Shown here: positions 10,088 through 20,263 of the stretch, piece after piece
Numbering within the stretch: position 1 is the first letter of the stretch
Layout: each line of letters begins with the position of its first letter
NCBI RefSeq assembly: GCF_030518155.1
Contig: NZ_JAULRU010000617.1
Location: 124,001-188,000, forward strand
DNA: 64,000 nucleotides
Direction of reading: 5' to 3'
Origin: Gilvimarinus gilvus
Lineage (GTDB): Bacteria; Pseudomonadota; Gammaproteobacteria; Pseudomonadales; Cellvibrionaceae
The notes under the pieces: generated by a model
Seen by the model: only the letters and a program-made list of their open reading frames with translations
The model's database searches: none
Told to the model about the DNA's origin: nothing
Made by a program: the position numbers and the translations under genes

Positions 10088-11065
10088 TTATATGGCCCCC
10101 GATGGTAGAGAATTCAAGCTAAATCGTACAATTTCTTGCAAAGATAGCGACTTACCGGCGTTATTTTGTGTAAATACCCAATTTAACCCCTCCCAACCCT
10201 TCAACCAAGTGAACTGACGCTTGGCCAACTGACGGGTGGCAATCACGCCGCGCTCTACCGATTCGTCCAAACTCAGGCGTCCGGCCAGGTGATCCCAGAC
10301 CTGGCGATAGCCCACTGCGCGAATAGCGGGTAGATCCTCGCTAAGGTCGCCCCGGTTGTACAATCTGGCCACCTCTTCCACCAATCCTGCCTCCAGCATT
10401 TTGGCAAACCGTGTTTCTATACGCTGGTGCAGCACCTTGCGATCACGTGGCGCTATAGCCAGCTGACTGACGTGAAAGCGCTCGTTAAACGCCGGGCCAC
10501 GCTCGGCGTGCTGGCGCCGGCGCAGCTCGGTCATTGTTTCACCGCTGGACAAGTACACCTCAAGCGCACGCGAGAGTCGCTGGGAGTGATTGGGATGGAT
10601 GTCGGCCGCACATTCGGGGTCGACCTCGGCCAAGCGCTTATGAATGGCGGGCCAGCCCAGTTCGGCGGCATCGGATTCGATCTGAGCGCGCACCTCGGCA
10701 TCGGCCGGCGGCATCTCGGCCAGACCATCGAGCAGGGCTTTAAAGTACAGCATAGTGCCGCCCACCAGCAGCGGAGTGCGACCACTGGCATGAATACAGG
10801 CAATCTCTCGCTCGGCGTCGGCAACGAAATCGGCCGCCGAATATGGGTCGGCCGGATCGCGAATATCGATCAGCCGGTGCGGAGCGCGAGCCAACTCTGC
10901 GGCGGTCGGCTTGGCGGTACCGATGTCCATGCCCCGATACACCAAGGTGGAATCGACACTGACCAACTCCACCGGCAGGCGCTGATACAACTCAGAGGCC
11001 AGATCAGTTTTACCTGAGGCGGTGGGCCCCATCAGCATGATTACTTGCGGTTTGTCAGTACTCAC
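10088..11065 (-). CDS. miaA: tRNA dimethylallyltransferase MiaA
   Basis: MiaA adds a dimethylallyl group to A37 of tRNAs that read UNN codons. The GTG at 11065 (start [13 protein letters not shown]) gives 325 residues, sits 7 bases after the mutL stop and follows an AGG-type ribosome site. A longer frame from 11191 lies inside mutL and is unlikely to be used. The P-loop [14 protein letters not shown] is at residues 13-26; further motifs are [19 protein letters not shown], the RLIDIRDP segment and [20 protein letters not shown]. Cytosolic; conserved mutL-miaA-hfq order. Confidence 0.96.
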   Translation of the reverse strand: MSTDKPQVIMLMGPTASGKTDLASELYQRLPVELVSVDSTLVYRGMDIGTAKPTAAELARAPHRLIDIRDPADPYSAADFVADAEREIACIHASGRTPLLVGGTMLYFKALLDGLAEMPPADAEVRAQIESDAAELGWPAIHKRLAEVDPECAADIHPNHSQRLSRALEVYLSSGETMTELRRRQHAERGPAFNERFHVSQLAIAPRDRKVLHQRIETRFAKMLEAGLVEEVARLYNRGDLSEDLPAIRAVGYRQVWDHLAGRLSLDESVERGVIATRQLAKRQFTWLKGWEGLNWVFTQNNAGKSLSLQEIVRFSLNSLPSGAI

Positions 11066-11072
11066 TTTCAAC

Positions 11073-12941
11073 CTACTGGCCGCGCATAAAGAGTTTGTCC
11101 AGCTCATCCAGTGATTGCAGTGTCCAGGTCGGGCGGCCGTGGTTGCACTGGCCGCTGCGCTCCGTGGCCTCCATGTCGCGCAACAATGCATTCATTTCCG
11201 CGATGGTGAGTTTGCGGTTGGCGCGCACCGAGCCGTGACAGGCCATGGTGGAGAGTACCTCGTTCACGTGGTGGGCCAAACGTTCGCTGGCGCCGTGCTC
11301 AATCAAATCACTGAGCACATCGCGCACCAACTGATCGACCTTGGCGCCGTGTAATATCGACGGAATCTGCCGTATCAACAACGACTCCGGACCGGCTCGC
11401 TGTATCTCAAAGCCTAAAGCGGCAAAGGTATCGGGGTGCTCTTCGGCGCAACCGGCCTCCTTCTCACTCACCGCCAAAGTCGCGGGCACGAGCAGCGGCT
11501 GGGCCTGAATGGCTCCTCCGGCAAAGGCGGCTTTCATCCGCTCGTAGGTGATACGTTCATGCGCCGCATGCATATCGACAATGATGAGCCCCTGCGCATT
11601 TTCAGCCAGAATATAAATACCCTTGAGCTGAGCAATGGCAAAACCCAGCGGGGGAATTTCCCCTTCGACCGCGCTCATTGAGTCTAACGACGGCGCCTGA
11701 ACTGCTCCGGCGGCGTAACCCACACTCTGCTCGCCAACCCCTGCACTGCCAGACGGGCGCTCGGCTACAGCCGCATCGGCGCCAGCCGACTGCATTGCGG
11801 CGGGAAAATAATTGTCGCGCCAGTTGCCCGCTGGGCGCTCGGCGCTAAAAGCCATCGGGCTTTGCCGGGACATCTGCCCGGTGGAGTCTACGCTCGGTCG
11901 GGCTGACTCCTGCTCAGTGCGAGCCAGCCGATCCTCCGGCGATACCTCCGCCAGCGCGTGATGCAAGGAGCTAAAAATAAAATTGTGCACGGTGCGGCCA
12001 TCGCGAAAACGCACTTCGTGCTTGGTGGGGTGCACGTTGACGTCGACCGTCGCCGGATCAACTTCCAGGTAGAGGACAAACGCAGGGTGACGACCGTGAT
12101 AGAGCACATCCTGATAGGCCTGGCGCACCGCGTGGGAAACAAGCTTGTCGCGAATCGCGCGGCCGTTCACGTAAAAGTGTTGCAAGTCTGCCTGCGAACG
12201 GGAAAACGTTGGCAGCGCCACCCACCCCCACAAACGCAGCCCTGAGCGTTCAATATCCAAATGCACAGCGTTATCCATAAACGCTGGCCCACATACCTGA
12301 GCGACACGTCGTTCGCGCTCAGATTGGCTCGCGCCACCGCGCCAATTGTGAATAGCGCGACCGTTGTGGCGCAGGGTAAAGCTAACGTCATAGCGTGACA
12401 GCGCCAAACGCTTGACCACATCCTCTAAGTGGTTGTACTCGGTTTTTTCCGTGCGCAGAAACTTGCGCCTGGCCGGGGTGTTAAAGAACAGATCGCGCAC
12501 CTCGACAGTGGCCCCTTGCGGGTGGGGTGCCGGCGCCAACTCCGTTTCCATATCCCGCCCTTCGGCAGTGACCTGCCAACCGGAACCGGTCTCATCGGTA
12601 GCGCTGGTCAAGGCCAAACGCGCCACCGAGCTAATACTCGCCAGAGCTTCACCGCGAAACCCCAGGGTCGCCACCGCTTCCAAATCATCCAGATCGGTAA
12701 TTTTGCTGGTGGCGTGGCGTGACAGGGCCATCGCCAAGTCTTCTTTATCGATTCCCGAGCCGTTATCGCGCACCCGCATTAATTTAACACCACCGTCCTC
12801 CACCTCAACATCAAGACGAGTGGCGCCGGCATCAAGGCTGTTCTCAAGCAGCTCTTTGACGACGGACGAGGGGCGCTCTACCACCTCACCGGCGGCAATT
12901 TGGTTGGCAAGGCGAGGACTTAACAGCTTAATTTTGGACAT
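11073..12941 (-). CDS. mutL: DNA mismatch repair protein MutL
   Basis: MutL links MutS mismatch recognition to downstream endonuclease and helicase steps. The 622-residue protein has the GHKL ATPase motifs near the N-terminus: [12 protein letters not shown] (motif I), RDNGSGI (motif II) and [13 protein letters not shown] (motif III), then the transducer domain ending [12 protein letters not shown] at about residues 300-312. A low-complexity linker (about residues 340-420) leads to the C-terminal dimer domain with [16 protein letters not shown]. The tail [17 protein letters not shown] and CNHGRPT is typical. The sequence does not show a clear DQHA(X)2E(X)4E endonuclease motif: it reads [12 protein letters not shown] in that region, so nicking activity is uncertain. 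Confidence 0.97.
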   Translation of the reverse strand: MSKIKLLSPRLANQIAAGEVVERPSSVVKELLENSLDAGATRLDVEVEDGGVKLMRVRDNGSGIDKEDLAMALSRHATSKITDLDDLEAVATLGFRGEALASISSVARLALTSATDETGSGWQVTAEGRDMETELAPAPHPQGATVEVRDLFFNTPARRKFLRTEKTEYNHLEDVVKRLALSRYDVSFTLRHNGRAIHNWRGGASQSERERRVAQVCGPAFMDNAVHLDIERSGLRLWGWVALPTFSRSQADLQHFYVNGRAIRDKLVSHAVRQAYQDVLYHGRHPAFVLYLEVDPATVDVNVHPTKHEVRFRDGRTVHNFIFSSLHHALAEVSPEDRLARTEQESARPSVDSTGQMSRQSPMAFSAERPAGNWRDNYFPAAMQSAGADAAVAERPSGSAGVGEQSVGYAAGAVQAPSLDSMSAVEGEIPPLGFAIAQLKGIYILAENAQGLIIVDMHAAHERITYERMKAAFAGGAIQAQPLLVPATLAVSEKEAGCAEEHPDTFAALGFEIQRAGPESLLIRQIPSILHGAKVDQLVRDVLSDLIEHGASERLAHHVNEVLSTMACHGSVRANRKLTIAEMNALLRDMEATERSGQCNHGRPTWTLQSLDELDKLFMRGQ

Positions 12942-12957
12942 GTAGAGTGTTTACAAC

Positions 12958-14331
12958 TTAAGTAGTCGGGGGAATTCGCAGCACTTGACCCACTTTAATA
13001 ACGTGGCCATTGAGTCCATTAAACTGCTGCAATTGGTTAACCGAAATATTAAAGCGCTGGGCGATGCCGCTCAAGGTATCGCCACTGGAAATTGTGTACT
13101 CCATAACACCGGAACCACCACCTGATTTTTGCCAGGAGATGTACGTACCCGCGGGGGGGTACTGGTGGAAATATTGTTTTACCCCGGCCAACAGCTGCCC
13201 CGCCAGTTTGCTGCGGTAGCTGGAGCTGGCCAGATTCTTTGCTTCACCGGGGTTGGAGATAAATCCGGTTTCCACCAAAATCGAAGGTACGTCAGGTGAT
13301 TTCAATACGGCAAAACCGGCCTGTTCAACCTGATGCTTATGTAAGTGCGCTACCCGCCCCATCGATTTAAGAACAAAATCACCCACTTGCAAGCTGGCCC
13401 CCAGGGTTGCCGTCATCGACAAATCCACCAGTACACCAGCCAACACTTCGTCTTTGTCTTCCAGACTTACACTGCCGACACCGCCGATAAGATCCGACTC
13501 GTTTTCCCGCTGGGCTAAGAAGCGCGCCATTTCACTGGTGGCACCGCGGCGCGATAAAGCGAACACTGAAGCGCCGCGTGCCGAAGGTTTGGTAAAAGCG
13601 TCGGCATGAATAGACATAAACAGGTCCGCCTGCATTTTGCGGGCGATGTTGCGACGCTCGCGCAACGGTATGTAGTAATCGCCGGTGCGCACAAGCTTGG
13701 CGGTATAGCCGGGCTCGCGGTTCAGTTTATCCGCCAGGGACTTGGCTATTTTGAATACAACGTCTTTTTCCTGCAGACGATTGGGACCCAGGGCACCCGG
13801 ATCTTCGCCGCCATGACCGGCGTCGATGGCCACAATAATATCGCGTTTGCTAGAGGCGGGCTCAGGCACACTGACCGGCGGCGGCCCCTGCTCGGGCCTG
13901 GGTTGTAAATCGTTCAGATCCACCACCAACCGATCGGCGGCGCCGGCCTGACTTTTAAGGAAGAAACTTTTGGGTTTAACGTCGAAGGATAAATCCAACA
14001 CCACTCTTAAGTCGCTGCCATTGCGCGGCGCGTGTCGGATGCCTTTAATAGGGGTCTCGGATAGATTCAACTTATCGAGGCTGGCATTAAACGTAGCCTG
14101 GCTGACATCAATAACGACACGCCTTGGATTTTCGAGCGTGAATAGGGAGTGCTCGGCAGGGGCAGACAAATCAAACACCAGGCGAGTATGATCGGGCGCG
14201 CGCCACACCCTGACACCGTCAACCCGGGTAGCGGCCTCGGCACTCGCCACGATCGCAAGCGAAATAGCGACGACAACGCACAGCAAGTTGCGCAGTAACC
14301 GCGAGTTTTGAGTTCGTCCGGCGTTGGTCAT
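12958..14331 (-). CDS. amiB: N-acetylmuramoyl-L-alanine amidase, AmiB type (AMIN-Amidase_3-LysM)
   Basis: This periplasmic amidase cleaves the stem peptide from peptidoglycan and helps separate daughter cells. A signal peptide occupies about residues 14-34 (LLCVVVAISLAIVASAEA). An AMIN domain follows (about 35-135), then Amidase_3 (about 165-385) with IAIDAGHGGEDPGALG, the catalytic-zinc glutamate region and ILVETGFISNPGEA. A C-terminal LysM repeat covers about 408-452 (YTISSGDTLSGIAQRFNISVNQLQQ). Position between tsaE and mutL matches amiB in E. coli and Pseudomonas; the LysM matches the pseudomonad form. Two bases separate it from tsaE. Confidence 0.95.
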   Translation of the reverse strand: MTNAGRTQNSRLLRNLLCVVVAISLAIVASAEAATRVDGVRVWRAPDHTRLVFDLSAPAEHSLFTLENPRRVVIDVSQATFNASLDKLNLSETPIKGIRHAPRNGSDLRVVLDLSFDVKPKSFFLKSQAGAADRLVVDLNDLQPRPEQGPPPVSVPEPASSKRDIIVAIDAGHGGEDPGALGPNRLQEKDVVFKIAKSLADKLNREPGYTAKLVRTGDYYIPLRERRNIARKMQADLFMSIHADAFTKPSARGASVFALSRRGATSEMARFLAQRENESDLIGGVGSVSLEDKDEVLAGVLVDLSMTATLGASLQVGDFVLKSMGRVAHLHKHQVEQAGFAVLKSPDVPSILVETGFISNPGEAKNLASSSYRSKLAGQLLAGVKQYFHQYPPAGTYISWQKSGGGSGVMEYTISSGDTLSGIAQRFNISVNQLQQFNGLNGHVIKVGQVLRIPPTT

Positions 14332-14333
14332 AC

Positions 14334-14843
14334 TCAGTCTTGTTGTTGCTCGAATTGGGGAGCCCTCATAGCTAGCTGAGCTAATTGCTGAACAAGACGC
14401 GAACCGCGCTCAGTTCCTGACTCTAGCTTAACAATTCGACCCGGTTCTTGCACCTTAAGTGTTATTAAGACATCGGCCGGAGGCAGGACGCCCTCGCCCC
14501 GAACCGGCCACTCAATCAAGCAAATGTCAGCCGCCGTAAAATAGTCGCGAATGCCCATGTACTCTAATTCTTCCGGGTCGCCCAGTCGATACAAGTCAAA
14601 GTGGTGCAATGTTCGCGTGGGCAATTGGTATTCTTCCACCAGCGTATAGGTTGGACTCTTAACCGCGCCTGAATGACCAAAACTGTTCAGCACACCACGG
14701 GTGAACGTCGTTTTACCGGCGCCAAGATCACCCGCCAGATGCAGTGATAGCCCATCTGCGCACTCCGCAAGCACCTGCCCCAGCGCTTTACCGGCGGCCA
14801 CGGTTGCCGATTCATCGGCCAGATAACAAGACCACTCAGTCAC
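14334..14843 (-). CDS. tsaE: tRNA threonylcarbamoyladenosine ATPase TsaE
   Basis: TsaE is the P-loop ATPase of the complex that makes the t6A37 modification of ANN-decoding tRNAs. Walker A GDLGAGKTTFTRG is at about residues 39-51; SPTYTLVEEY and the HFDLYRLGDPEELEYMGIRDYF block are characteristic. The 169-residue length is typical. Its start overlaps the end of nnr by eight bases, so the two are translationally coupled, and amiB follows after two bases. Confidence 0.96.
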   Translation of the reverse strand: MTEWSCYLADESATVAAGKALGQVLAECADGLSLHLAGDLGAGKTTFTRGVLNSFGHSGAVKSPTYTLVEEYQLPTRTLHHFDLYRLGDPEELEYMGIRDYFTAADICLIEWPVRGEGVLPPADVLITLKVQEPGRIVKLESGTERGSRLVQQLAQLAMRAPQFEQQQD

Positions 14844-16317
14844 TCAACAGAACCCCGATATAATCGAGCAGATCGGTTGCCAACATGCTTTGTTGACCGC
14901 GCTCTTCGGCAGCGAGATCGGCGGCATGGGCGTGCAAACTCACCCCCAGCCCTGCAGCGGCCGACAACTCCACCCCCTGCGCCACCAAAGCGCCTAATAC
15001 CCCACTAAGCACATCCCCCATACCGCCAGAAGCCATACCAGGGTTTCCTGCGGTCACAACAGATACAGGCGCGCCTTCGCTTGCCACCAGTGAACCGGCC
15101 CCTTTTAACACCACGACACCACCGTAGCGGCCTTGCAGGTCGGCTATCGCGGCATACCGATCGCGCCCAATAAAAGCCGTAGTTTCACCCAACAGCGTGG
15201 CCGCCTCACCCGGGTGCGGGGTCAAAATCCAGTTATCGCGTGTTTTGCCAGCGGTCCAAAGCCGCCCCTTGGCAATTAGATTGAGCGCATCCGCATCCAA
15301 AATAAGGGGCAAATCAGTAGCCAGCGCCTGCTGCAACATCTGCTCAGACCAAGGCGATTCCCCCAGCCCCGGGCCGACGACCAGCACGCTCGGGCGCGCC
15401 AGCCAAGGCTCTAACTCCTGACCGGAAATAACGCCACAGGTCATGACCTCCGGGCGGCGCGCCAGCGCAGCGCAGACATGCTCAGGGCGGGTGGCCAGGC
15501 TTACCAGCCCAGCGCCGCTGCGCGCTGCCGCTTCTGCCGCCATAATCGCGGCGCCTCCGCGCCCGGTATCGCCGCCAATGACCATCACATGACCAAAGCA
15601 GCCTTTGTGGGCGTCGGCTTCGCGAGGAGGGAGCGCGGCACGCAATGCGGCGTAATCGGCCTTCACCGCAGCAGGATGACGTGATTGATAGATCGACTCG
15701 GGTGCGCCCAAGTCTTCGAATACCAGCTCACCACACAGGGCAGCGCCACGACCGGTTACCAACCCGCGCTTCACACCAATAAAGGTAATGGTTAATACCG
15801 CTTTGATGGCCACACCGGCCACATCACCCGTATCGGCAACAAGACCCGAGGGAACATCAAGCGCCACTACCGGTAAGCCACTGGCGTTAACTTGCTCAAT
15901 GGCGCGTTGATACTCCGGGCGCACATTACCGCTAAGCCCGGTGCCCAATAGAGCGTCGACGATAAGCCCGGCCGCCGGCGCGGGCCCCGGCGGCATCATA
16001 ATCACGCCCTCCTGGCGCGCGTATTGATAGGCCGCACTCGCCTCGGGGCTAAGCTTTTCCACATCCCCCACAACAATAACGGTTACCGGAGTACGCCTGG
16101 CCGCAGCCAATGCCGCCACCACAAAACCATCGCCGGCATTGTTGCCGGCACCACAGTAAATGGTTATTTCTTCGGGCTCACCAAAGCGCGCTAGCATTGC
16201 TTCAAAAGCGGCGCGACCCGCGCGCTTCATCAACTGTGTAGCGGGCACGCCGGATTCGATAAAGGCGGCATCGAGCGCGCGAACATCGGCGGCGGTATAA
16301 AGCTGATTGGCAATCAT
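14836..16317 (-). CDS. nnr: Bifunctional NAD(P)H-hydrate epimerase / ADP-dependent dehydratase
   Basis: This metabolite-repair enzyme rescues hydrated NADH and NADPH. The N-terminal YjeF_N epimerase domain (about residues 1-215) shows CGAGNNAGDGFVVA and VVALDVPSGL. The C-terminal ribokinase-like dehydratase domain (about 225-493) shows HKGCFGHVMVIGGDTGRGGAAIMA and the signature TAGNPGMASGGMGDVLSG. The full 493-residue length indicates both activities. It starts the minus-strand block and diverges from queG across 133 bases. Confidence 0.95.
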   Translation of the reverse strand: MIANQLYTAADVRALDAAFIESGVPATQLMKRAGRAAFEAMLARFGEPEEITIYCGAGNNAGDGFVVAALAAARRTPVTVIVVGDVEKLSPEASAAYQYARQEGVIMMPPGPAPAAGLIVDALLGTGLSGNVRPEYQRAIEQVNASGLPVVALDVPSGLVADTGDVAGVAIKAVLTITFIGVKRGLVTGRGAALCGELVFEDLGAPESIYQSRHPAAVKADYAALRAALPPREADAHKGCFGHVMVIGGDTGRGGAAIMAAEAAARSGAGLVSLATRPEHVCAALARRPEVMTCGVISGQELEPWLARPSVLVVGPGLGESPWSEQMLQQALATDLPLILDADALNLIAKGRLWTAGKTRDNWILTPHPGEAATLLGETTAFIGRDRYAAIADLQGRYGGVVVLKGAGSLVASEGAPVSVVTAGNPGMASGGMGDVLSGVLGALVAQGVELSAAAGLGVSLHAHAADLAAEERGQQSMLATDLLDYIGVLLSD

Positions 16318-16450
16318 ACAAACTCTCGGTAAATTCTCGGTAATGGAGGCAAACTCGGTATAATCTGGTCGCTATTATAGGGGCTTAACCACGTTAAACC
16401 TACCGGACCGATAAACTTAACTCACCACTGCGACAAAGCAAGGGCGCCGT
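16318..16450. promoter_or_regulatory. Divergent nnr/queG promoter region
   Basis: Two TATAAT hexamers face outward, one on the plus strand (16359-16364) for queG and one on the minus strand (16374-16379) for nnr. Neither has a good -35 hexamer at 16-18 bases. CTCGGTA occurs three times as a direct repeat at 16324-16360, which could be a binding site. The promoter call is inference from sequence only. Confidence 0.4.
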
Positions 16451-17575
16451 TTGACCGAATTTGATTTCACACAACTCGCCGCAGACATAAAACGCTGGGG
16501 CCGTGAGCTGGGGTTTCAGCAGGTAGGCATTACCGATGCCGACCTATCGGCTCACGAGCCGGCCCTACAAGAATGGCTGGAGCGCGGCTACCACGGCCAA
16601 ATGAGCTGGATGGCCGACCACGGCAATAAACGCTCGCGCCCCGCCGAATTGGTGCCCGGTACCGCGCGGGTGATATGTGTGCGCATGGACTATTTGCCCG
16701 GCGATACCGAGCAAATCAAGGTGCTGAAAAGCCCAGATAAAGCCTACATATCGCGTTACGCACTGGGACGCGATTACCACAAACTGATCCGCAAACGTTT
16801 GGCGCAGCTGGGCAAAAAAATCGAAGCGGCCCTGCCTGTGGAGCTTAAGCCAACAGATGAGCGGCAGAACCGCGCCTTCGTTGACAGCGCACCGGTACTG
16901 GAAAGGCCACTGGCGGATAAAGCCGGGCTCGGCTGGACAGGTAAGCACACGCTGATCCTCAACAGCGAGGCCGGCAGCTGGTTTTTTCTGGGCGAGCTGT
17001 TTACCTATTTACCCTTGCCAGTCGACGCGACCGAGCAACCCAACCGCTGCGGCGACTGCACCGCGTGCCTTAAGGTTTGCCCAACCGATGCGTTCCCCGC
17101 GCCCTACACGCTGGACGCCCGGCGCTGCATTTCGTATTTAACCATCGAACACAAGGGCAGCATCCCGGAGGAATTTCGCGAGCCGATGGGCAATCGGGTA
17201 TTTGGCTGCGACGACTGCCAGGCCATATGCCCTTGGAACAAATACGCGAAACCTACCTGCGAAACCGACTTTTTACCCCGCCACGGCCTCAACAACACCG
17301 ACTTGCTAACGCTCTTTCTCTGGGACGAGGCCACGTTTTTAACCAACACCGAAGGCTCCGCCATACGCCGTATTGGCTACGAGCGCTGGCTGCGGAACCT
17401 GGCCATTGGCCTTGGCAATGCGCCCTCATCGCCCGATGTTGAACAAGCCCTGCGCGACCGCCTGGGCGCATACAGCGCCGTGGTGGATGAGCACATTCAA
17501 TGGGCCTTGGACCAACAAGCCTCACCCGCCAGACGCCGCAAACGTAAAATAAAAGCCCCCCAAACGGATCGATAA
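16451..17575 (+). CDS. queG: Epoxyqueuosine reductase QueG
   Basis: QueG is a cobalamin- and iron-sulfur-dependent enzyme that reduces epoxyqueuosine to queuosine in tRNA. Two 4Fe-4S clusters are visible: CGDCTACLKVCPTDAF (about residues 200-215) and, with the preceding CISYLTIEHKG block, CDDCQAICPWNKYA (about 255-268). The start is TTG with AGGG upstream; the frame begins MTEFDFTQLAADIKRW. The C-terminal HEAT-like tail is short, ending in a basic stretch (RRRKRKIK). Divergence from nnr is the conserved arrangement seen in E. coli. Confidence 0.95.
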   Translation: MTEFDFTQLAADIKRWGRELGFQQVGITDADLSAHEPALQEWLERGYHGQMSWMADHGNKRSRPAELVPGTARVICVRMDYLPGDTEQIKVLKSPDKAYISRYALGRDYHKLIRKRLAQLGKKIEAALPVELKPTDERQNRAFVDSAPVLERPLADKAGLGWTGKHTLILNSEAGSWFFLGELFTYLPLPVDATEQPNRCGDCTACLKVCPTDAFPAPYTLDARRCISYLTIEHKGSIPEEFREPMGNRVFGCDDCQAICPWNKYAKPTCETDFLPRHGLNNTDLLTLFLWDEATFLTNTEGSAIRRIGYERWLRNLAIGLGNAPSSPDVEQALRDRLGAYSAVVDEHIQWALDQQASPARRRKRKIKAPQTDR

Positions 17576-17762
17576 GCTAACTCACGTTAGCAAATTCTAT
17601 TGCCGACATAGCCAATAAAAATTAATGAGCGGCAAGCAAAATGATCCGCGTTAAGGTACAATTGCCGCCCTCTGAGAGCCGGGCACCGCCCTTGCCCAAT
17701 AGTTTTAGGTGGTGATAACCGGTTACACGCTCCCGCAAATTAATGAAAAAGTACGGTTCGCT

Positions 17763-19217
17763 ATGAAAACACTGTCTGATATCGGTTTGGTCGGTCTCGC
17801 CGTGATGGGTGAGAACCTTATCCTCAATATGGAAAGCAAAGGCTTCACGGTAACGGCGTATAACCGCTCCGTGGAAAAGGTAACCAACTTTATTGAAGGT
17901 CGCGCGAAAGGCAAAAACATTCGCGGCGCCGAATCGATTGAAGAGCTGGTGGCATCGCTGGAAAAACCACGCAAAATTATGCTGATGGTTAAGGCCGGCG
18001 CACCTGTAGACGCTTTTATCGAGCAGTTGATTCCGCACCTGGACCAAGGTGACATCATCATCGACGGTGGCAACACCCACTTCCCCGACACCAATCGTCG
18101 TGTCGAGTATCTGCGCGAAAAAGGCATCCACTTTATTGGTGCTGGTGTTTCCGGCGGTGAAGAAGGCGCACTGAAAGGCCCATCTATCATGCCCGGCGGC
18201 GCCCCTGAAGCCTGGGAGTCGGTTAAACCTATCTTCCAGGGCATCGCTGCCAAGGTGGATGACGGCTCACCGTGCTGCGACTGGGTAGGCGAAAACGGCG
18301 CCGGCCACTTTGTAAAAATGGTGCACAACGGTATTGAATACGGTGACATGCAGCTTCTTTGTGAAGCCTACCAGCTGATGAAAGAACTGCTGGGCATGAG
18401 CGCCGATGAAATCCATCAAGTGTTCGCCGACTGGAACAAAACCGAGCTGGATTCCTACCTGGTAGAAATCAGCCGCGACATCATGGCGTTTAAAGACGAA
18501 GACGGCGAACCACTGGTTGAGAAAATCCTCGATACCGCCGGCCAAAAAGGTACCGGTAAGTGGACGGGTGTTGTTGCCCTCGACTTCGGTGTCCCTCTCA
18601 CTCTGATTGCCGAATCGGTATTCGCCCGCTGCATCTCGGCGCTGAAAAGTGAGCGCATCGAAGCCGCTAAAGTACTGACCGGCCCGGAAAAATCTTTCAC
18701 CGGCGACAAGGCCGCGTTTATCGAAGATTTACGTCAAGCGGTACTGGCGGCCAAAATCGTTTCCTACGCTCAGGGCTACACCCTGATGCGCGAAGCAGCC
18801 AAAGAGTTCGGCTGGAACCTCAACTACGGCGGCATTGCCCTAATGTGGCGCGGCGGCTGTATTATTCGCTCGGCCTTTTTGGGAGACATTAAAGCGGCAT
18901 TCGACAAGAATCCAGAGCTGAACAACCTGCTACTGGACGACTACTTCAAAGGCGTTGTCACCAGTGCCCAACAAGGCTGGCGTAACGTTGCAGCGACCGC
19001 CATCACCAGCGGCGTACCCGTACCCTGCCTGACCGCAGCGCTGAACTACTTTGACGGTTATCGCACCGAGCGCCTACCCGCCAACCTACTGCAGGCGCAG
19101 CGCGACTACTTTGGTGCCCACACCTACGAGCGCCTGGACAAACCACGCGGTGAATTCTTCCACACCAACTGGACCGGTCGCGGTGGGGATACGGCGTCTA
19201 CGACCTATGACGTCTGA
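17763..19217 (+). CDS. gnd: 6-phosphogluconate dehydrogenase, decarboxylating
   Basis: Gnd oxidises 6-phosphogluconate to ribulose 5-phosphate and CO2, making NADPH. The ATG at 17763 (MKTLSDIGLVGLAVMGENL) places the Rossmann GLAVMG near residue 12 and gives 484 residues; a frame starting 54 bases earlier has no support. Further motifs are NRSVEKV, ISRDI near DSYLVEIS, the substrate block SGGEEGALKGPSIMPGG, FVKMVHNGIEYGDMQ and the C-terminal RTGHFFHTNW-like GEFFHTNWTGRGGDTASTTYDV. A strong hairpin terminator follows 36 bases later. Confidence 0.97.
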   Translation: MKTLSDIGLVGLAVMGENLILNMESKGFTVTAYNRSVEKVTNFIEGRAKGKNIRGAESIEELVASLEKPRKIMLMVKAGAPVDAFIEQLIPHLDQGDIIIDGGNTHFPDTNRRVEYLREKGIHFIGAGVSGGEEGALKGPSIMPGGAPEAWESVKPIFQGIAAKVDDGSPCCDWVGENGAGHFVKMVHNGIEYGDMQLLCEAYQLMKELLGMSADEIHQVFADWNKTELDSYLVEISRDIMAFKDEDGEPLVEKILDTAGQKGTGKWTGVVALDFGVPLTLIAESVFARCISALKSERIEAAKVLTGPEKSFTGDKAAFIEDLRQAVLAAKIVSYAQGYTLMREAAKEFGWNLNYGGIALMWRGGCIIRSAFLGDIKAAFDKNPELNNLLLDDYFKGVVTSAQQGWRNVAATAITSGVPVPCLTAALNYFDGYRTERLPANLLQAQRDYFGAHTYERLDKPRGEFFHTNWTGRGGDTASTTYDV

Positions 19218-19252
19218 GGTCGGATGTCTGAAGACTGACGCTGAATTGCGAT

Positions 19253-19290
19253 AATAAAAAACGGGGAGCTTGTGCTCCCCGTTTTTTATT
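19253..19290. terminator. Bidirectional intrinsic terminator after gnd
   Basis: AATAAAAAACGGGGAG and CTCCCCGTTTTTTATT form a 16-bp stem around a CTTGTG loop, with A and T runs on both sides. It ends gnd on the plus strand and can also end transcripts reading the phnA-like remnant from the other side. Confidence 0.92.
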
Positions 19291-19307
19291 GCCCAAAACA
19301 AAAGCGA

Positions 19308-19642
19308 TTAGGCTTTCTTTACAAACTCGCTTTTCAGCATCATATCGCCGCCTTTGGCGAGCTTGCAGTCAATATTGTGGTCGCCATCGGCAATGCGTTT
19401 TATTGTTACCTTAGTCCCGACCTTAAGAACGTCAGAAGTGCCTTTTACCTTCAAATCCTTAGACAGAGTCGCAGTATCGCCCTCAACCAGCTTATTGCCA
19501 TTGGAGTCACGCACAAACCGCTCCTCATCAGCGCTGCCCTCGCCACTGGCAGACCACTCATGAGCGCGCTCTGGGCAAATCAACAAAACTTGGTCCTGAT
19601 AGACAAACACAGAATTACATTTGGGGCATGGGGAAGTGACAT
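19308..19642 (-). pseudogene. Decayed phnA/yjdM-like gene (copy 1)
   Basis: This is a near-copy of the intact gene at 36215-36550. Aligning the two shows one base missing at the G/C run near 19631, just after the ATG-TCA-CTT-CCC start. The natural start codon at 19642 is therefore out of frame with the rest. The second zinc-ribbon pair reads CPER instead of CPEC, so a metal ligand is lost. The C-terminal part (DGDHNIDCKLAKGGDMMLKS) is still intact. The frame remains open for some distance upstream of the start, so a longer chimeric protein is conceivable but unlikely. Confidence 0.8.
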
Positions 19643-20104
19643 AATGGGCGACAGGGAAAAGACAACTTTTACATTCACGGTCCACGGTGCGAGACTCGCC
19701 GCCAAGCCACCAAACTGTGCAATGAGAAATTTTGTGATCTGGTGACCATAGTGGACCAGGAAGTGGGCGAACCCGATTTTCTAAGCTTAATCGAAAAGCA
19801 TGCTTTTGTTCTCTGTGTTCAGGGAGGACGTATCGACCCCTCCCCGAAAGCATGGACAGCTATCGCACATGGGGCAATTCCTATTATTGCGTCATCACCT
19901 CTCAATGACGCCTATTGCCAGCTCCCTGTAGCAATTGTAGATGGGTGGGATGAACACTCACTAAGCGAGGAAAAATTACGTGAGTGGCGGCAGCAGCTTG
20001 CGCCCTATTACGATGACCCGGATTTGCGTCTGGAAGTTTTAGAAAAGTTTCAGCTCGATTACTGGTGGAAACAAATCAAAAACACATGGCGGGGAAAACA
20101 TTAA
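19640..20104 (+). pseudogene. 5'-truncated exostosin-like glycosyltransferase fragment
   Basis: The frame is open from 19640 to 20104 and reads like the C-terminal third of an exostosin-like glycosyltransferase: GKDNFYIHGPRCETRR, then HAFVLCVQGGRIDPSPKAW, GAIPIIASSPLNDAYCQLPVAIVDGWDE and a C-terminal DYWW. This FVLCPxGxGxD...H/W...GxIPI pattern is typical of the family's nucleotide-sugar end. The 5' part is missing and the junction falls at the start of the phnA-like remnant, so the gene was probably cut by the same rearrangement. A GTG at 19742 could allow a 120-residue product, but a partial enzyme is unlikely to work. Confidence 0.7.
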
Positions 20105-20263
20105 TATAAAGCCGCCCCCCCTGCCCAATTAAAATACATTAGTAATTGTTCAGGATTAGACTGAGCATGAATTCAACTTCAAGGATAATTTATACTATTC
20201 ACGTTAGCTCAGTTTGATATGTATGACATGGTTATGTACACAGCAGGCAGAAAAGCTAGTGAC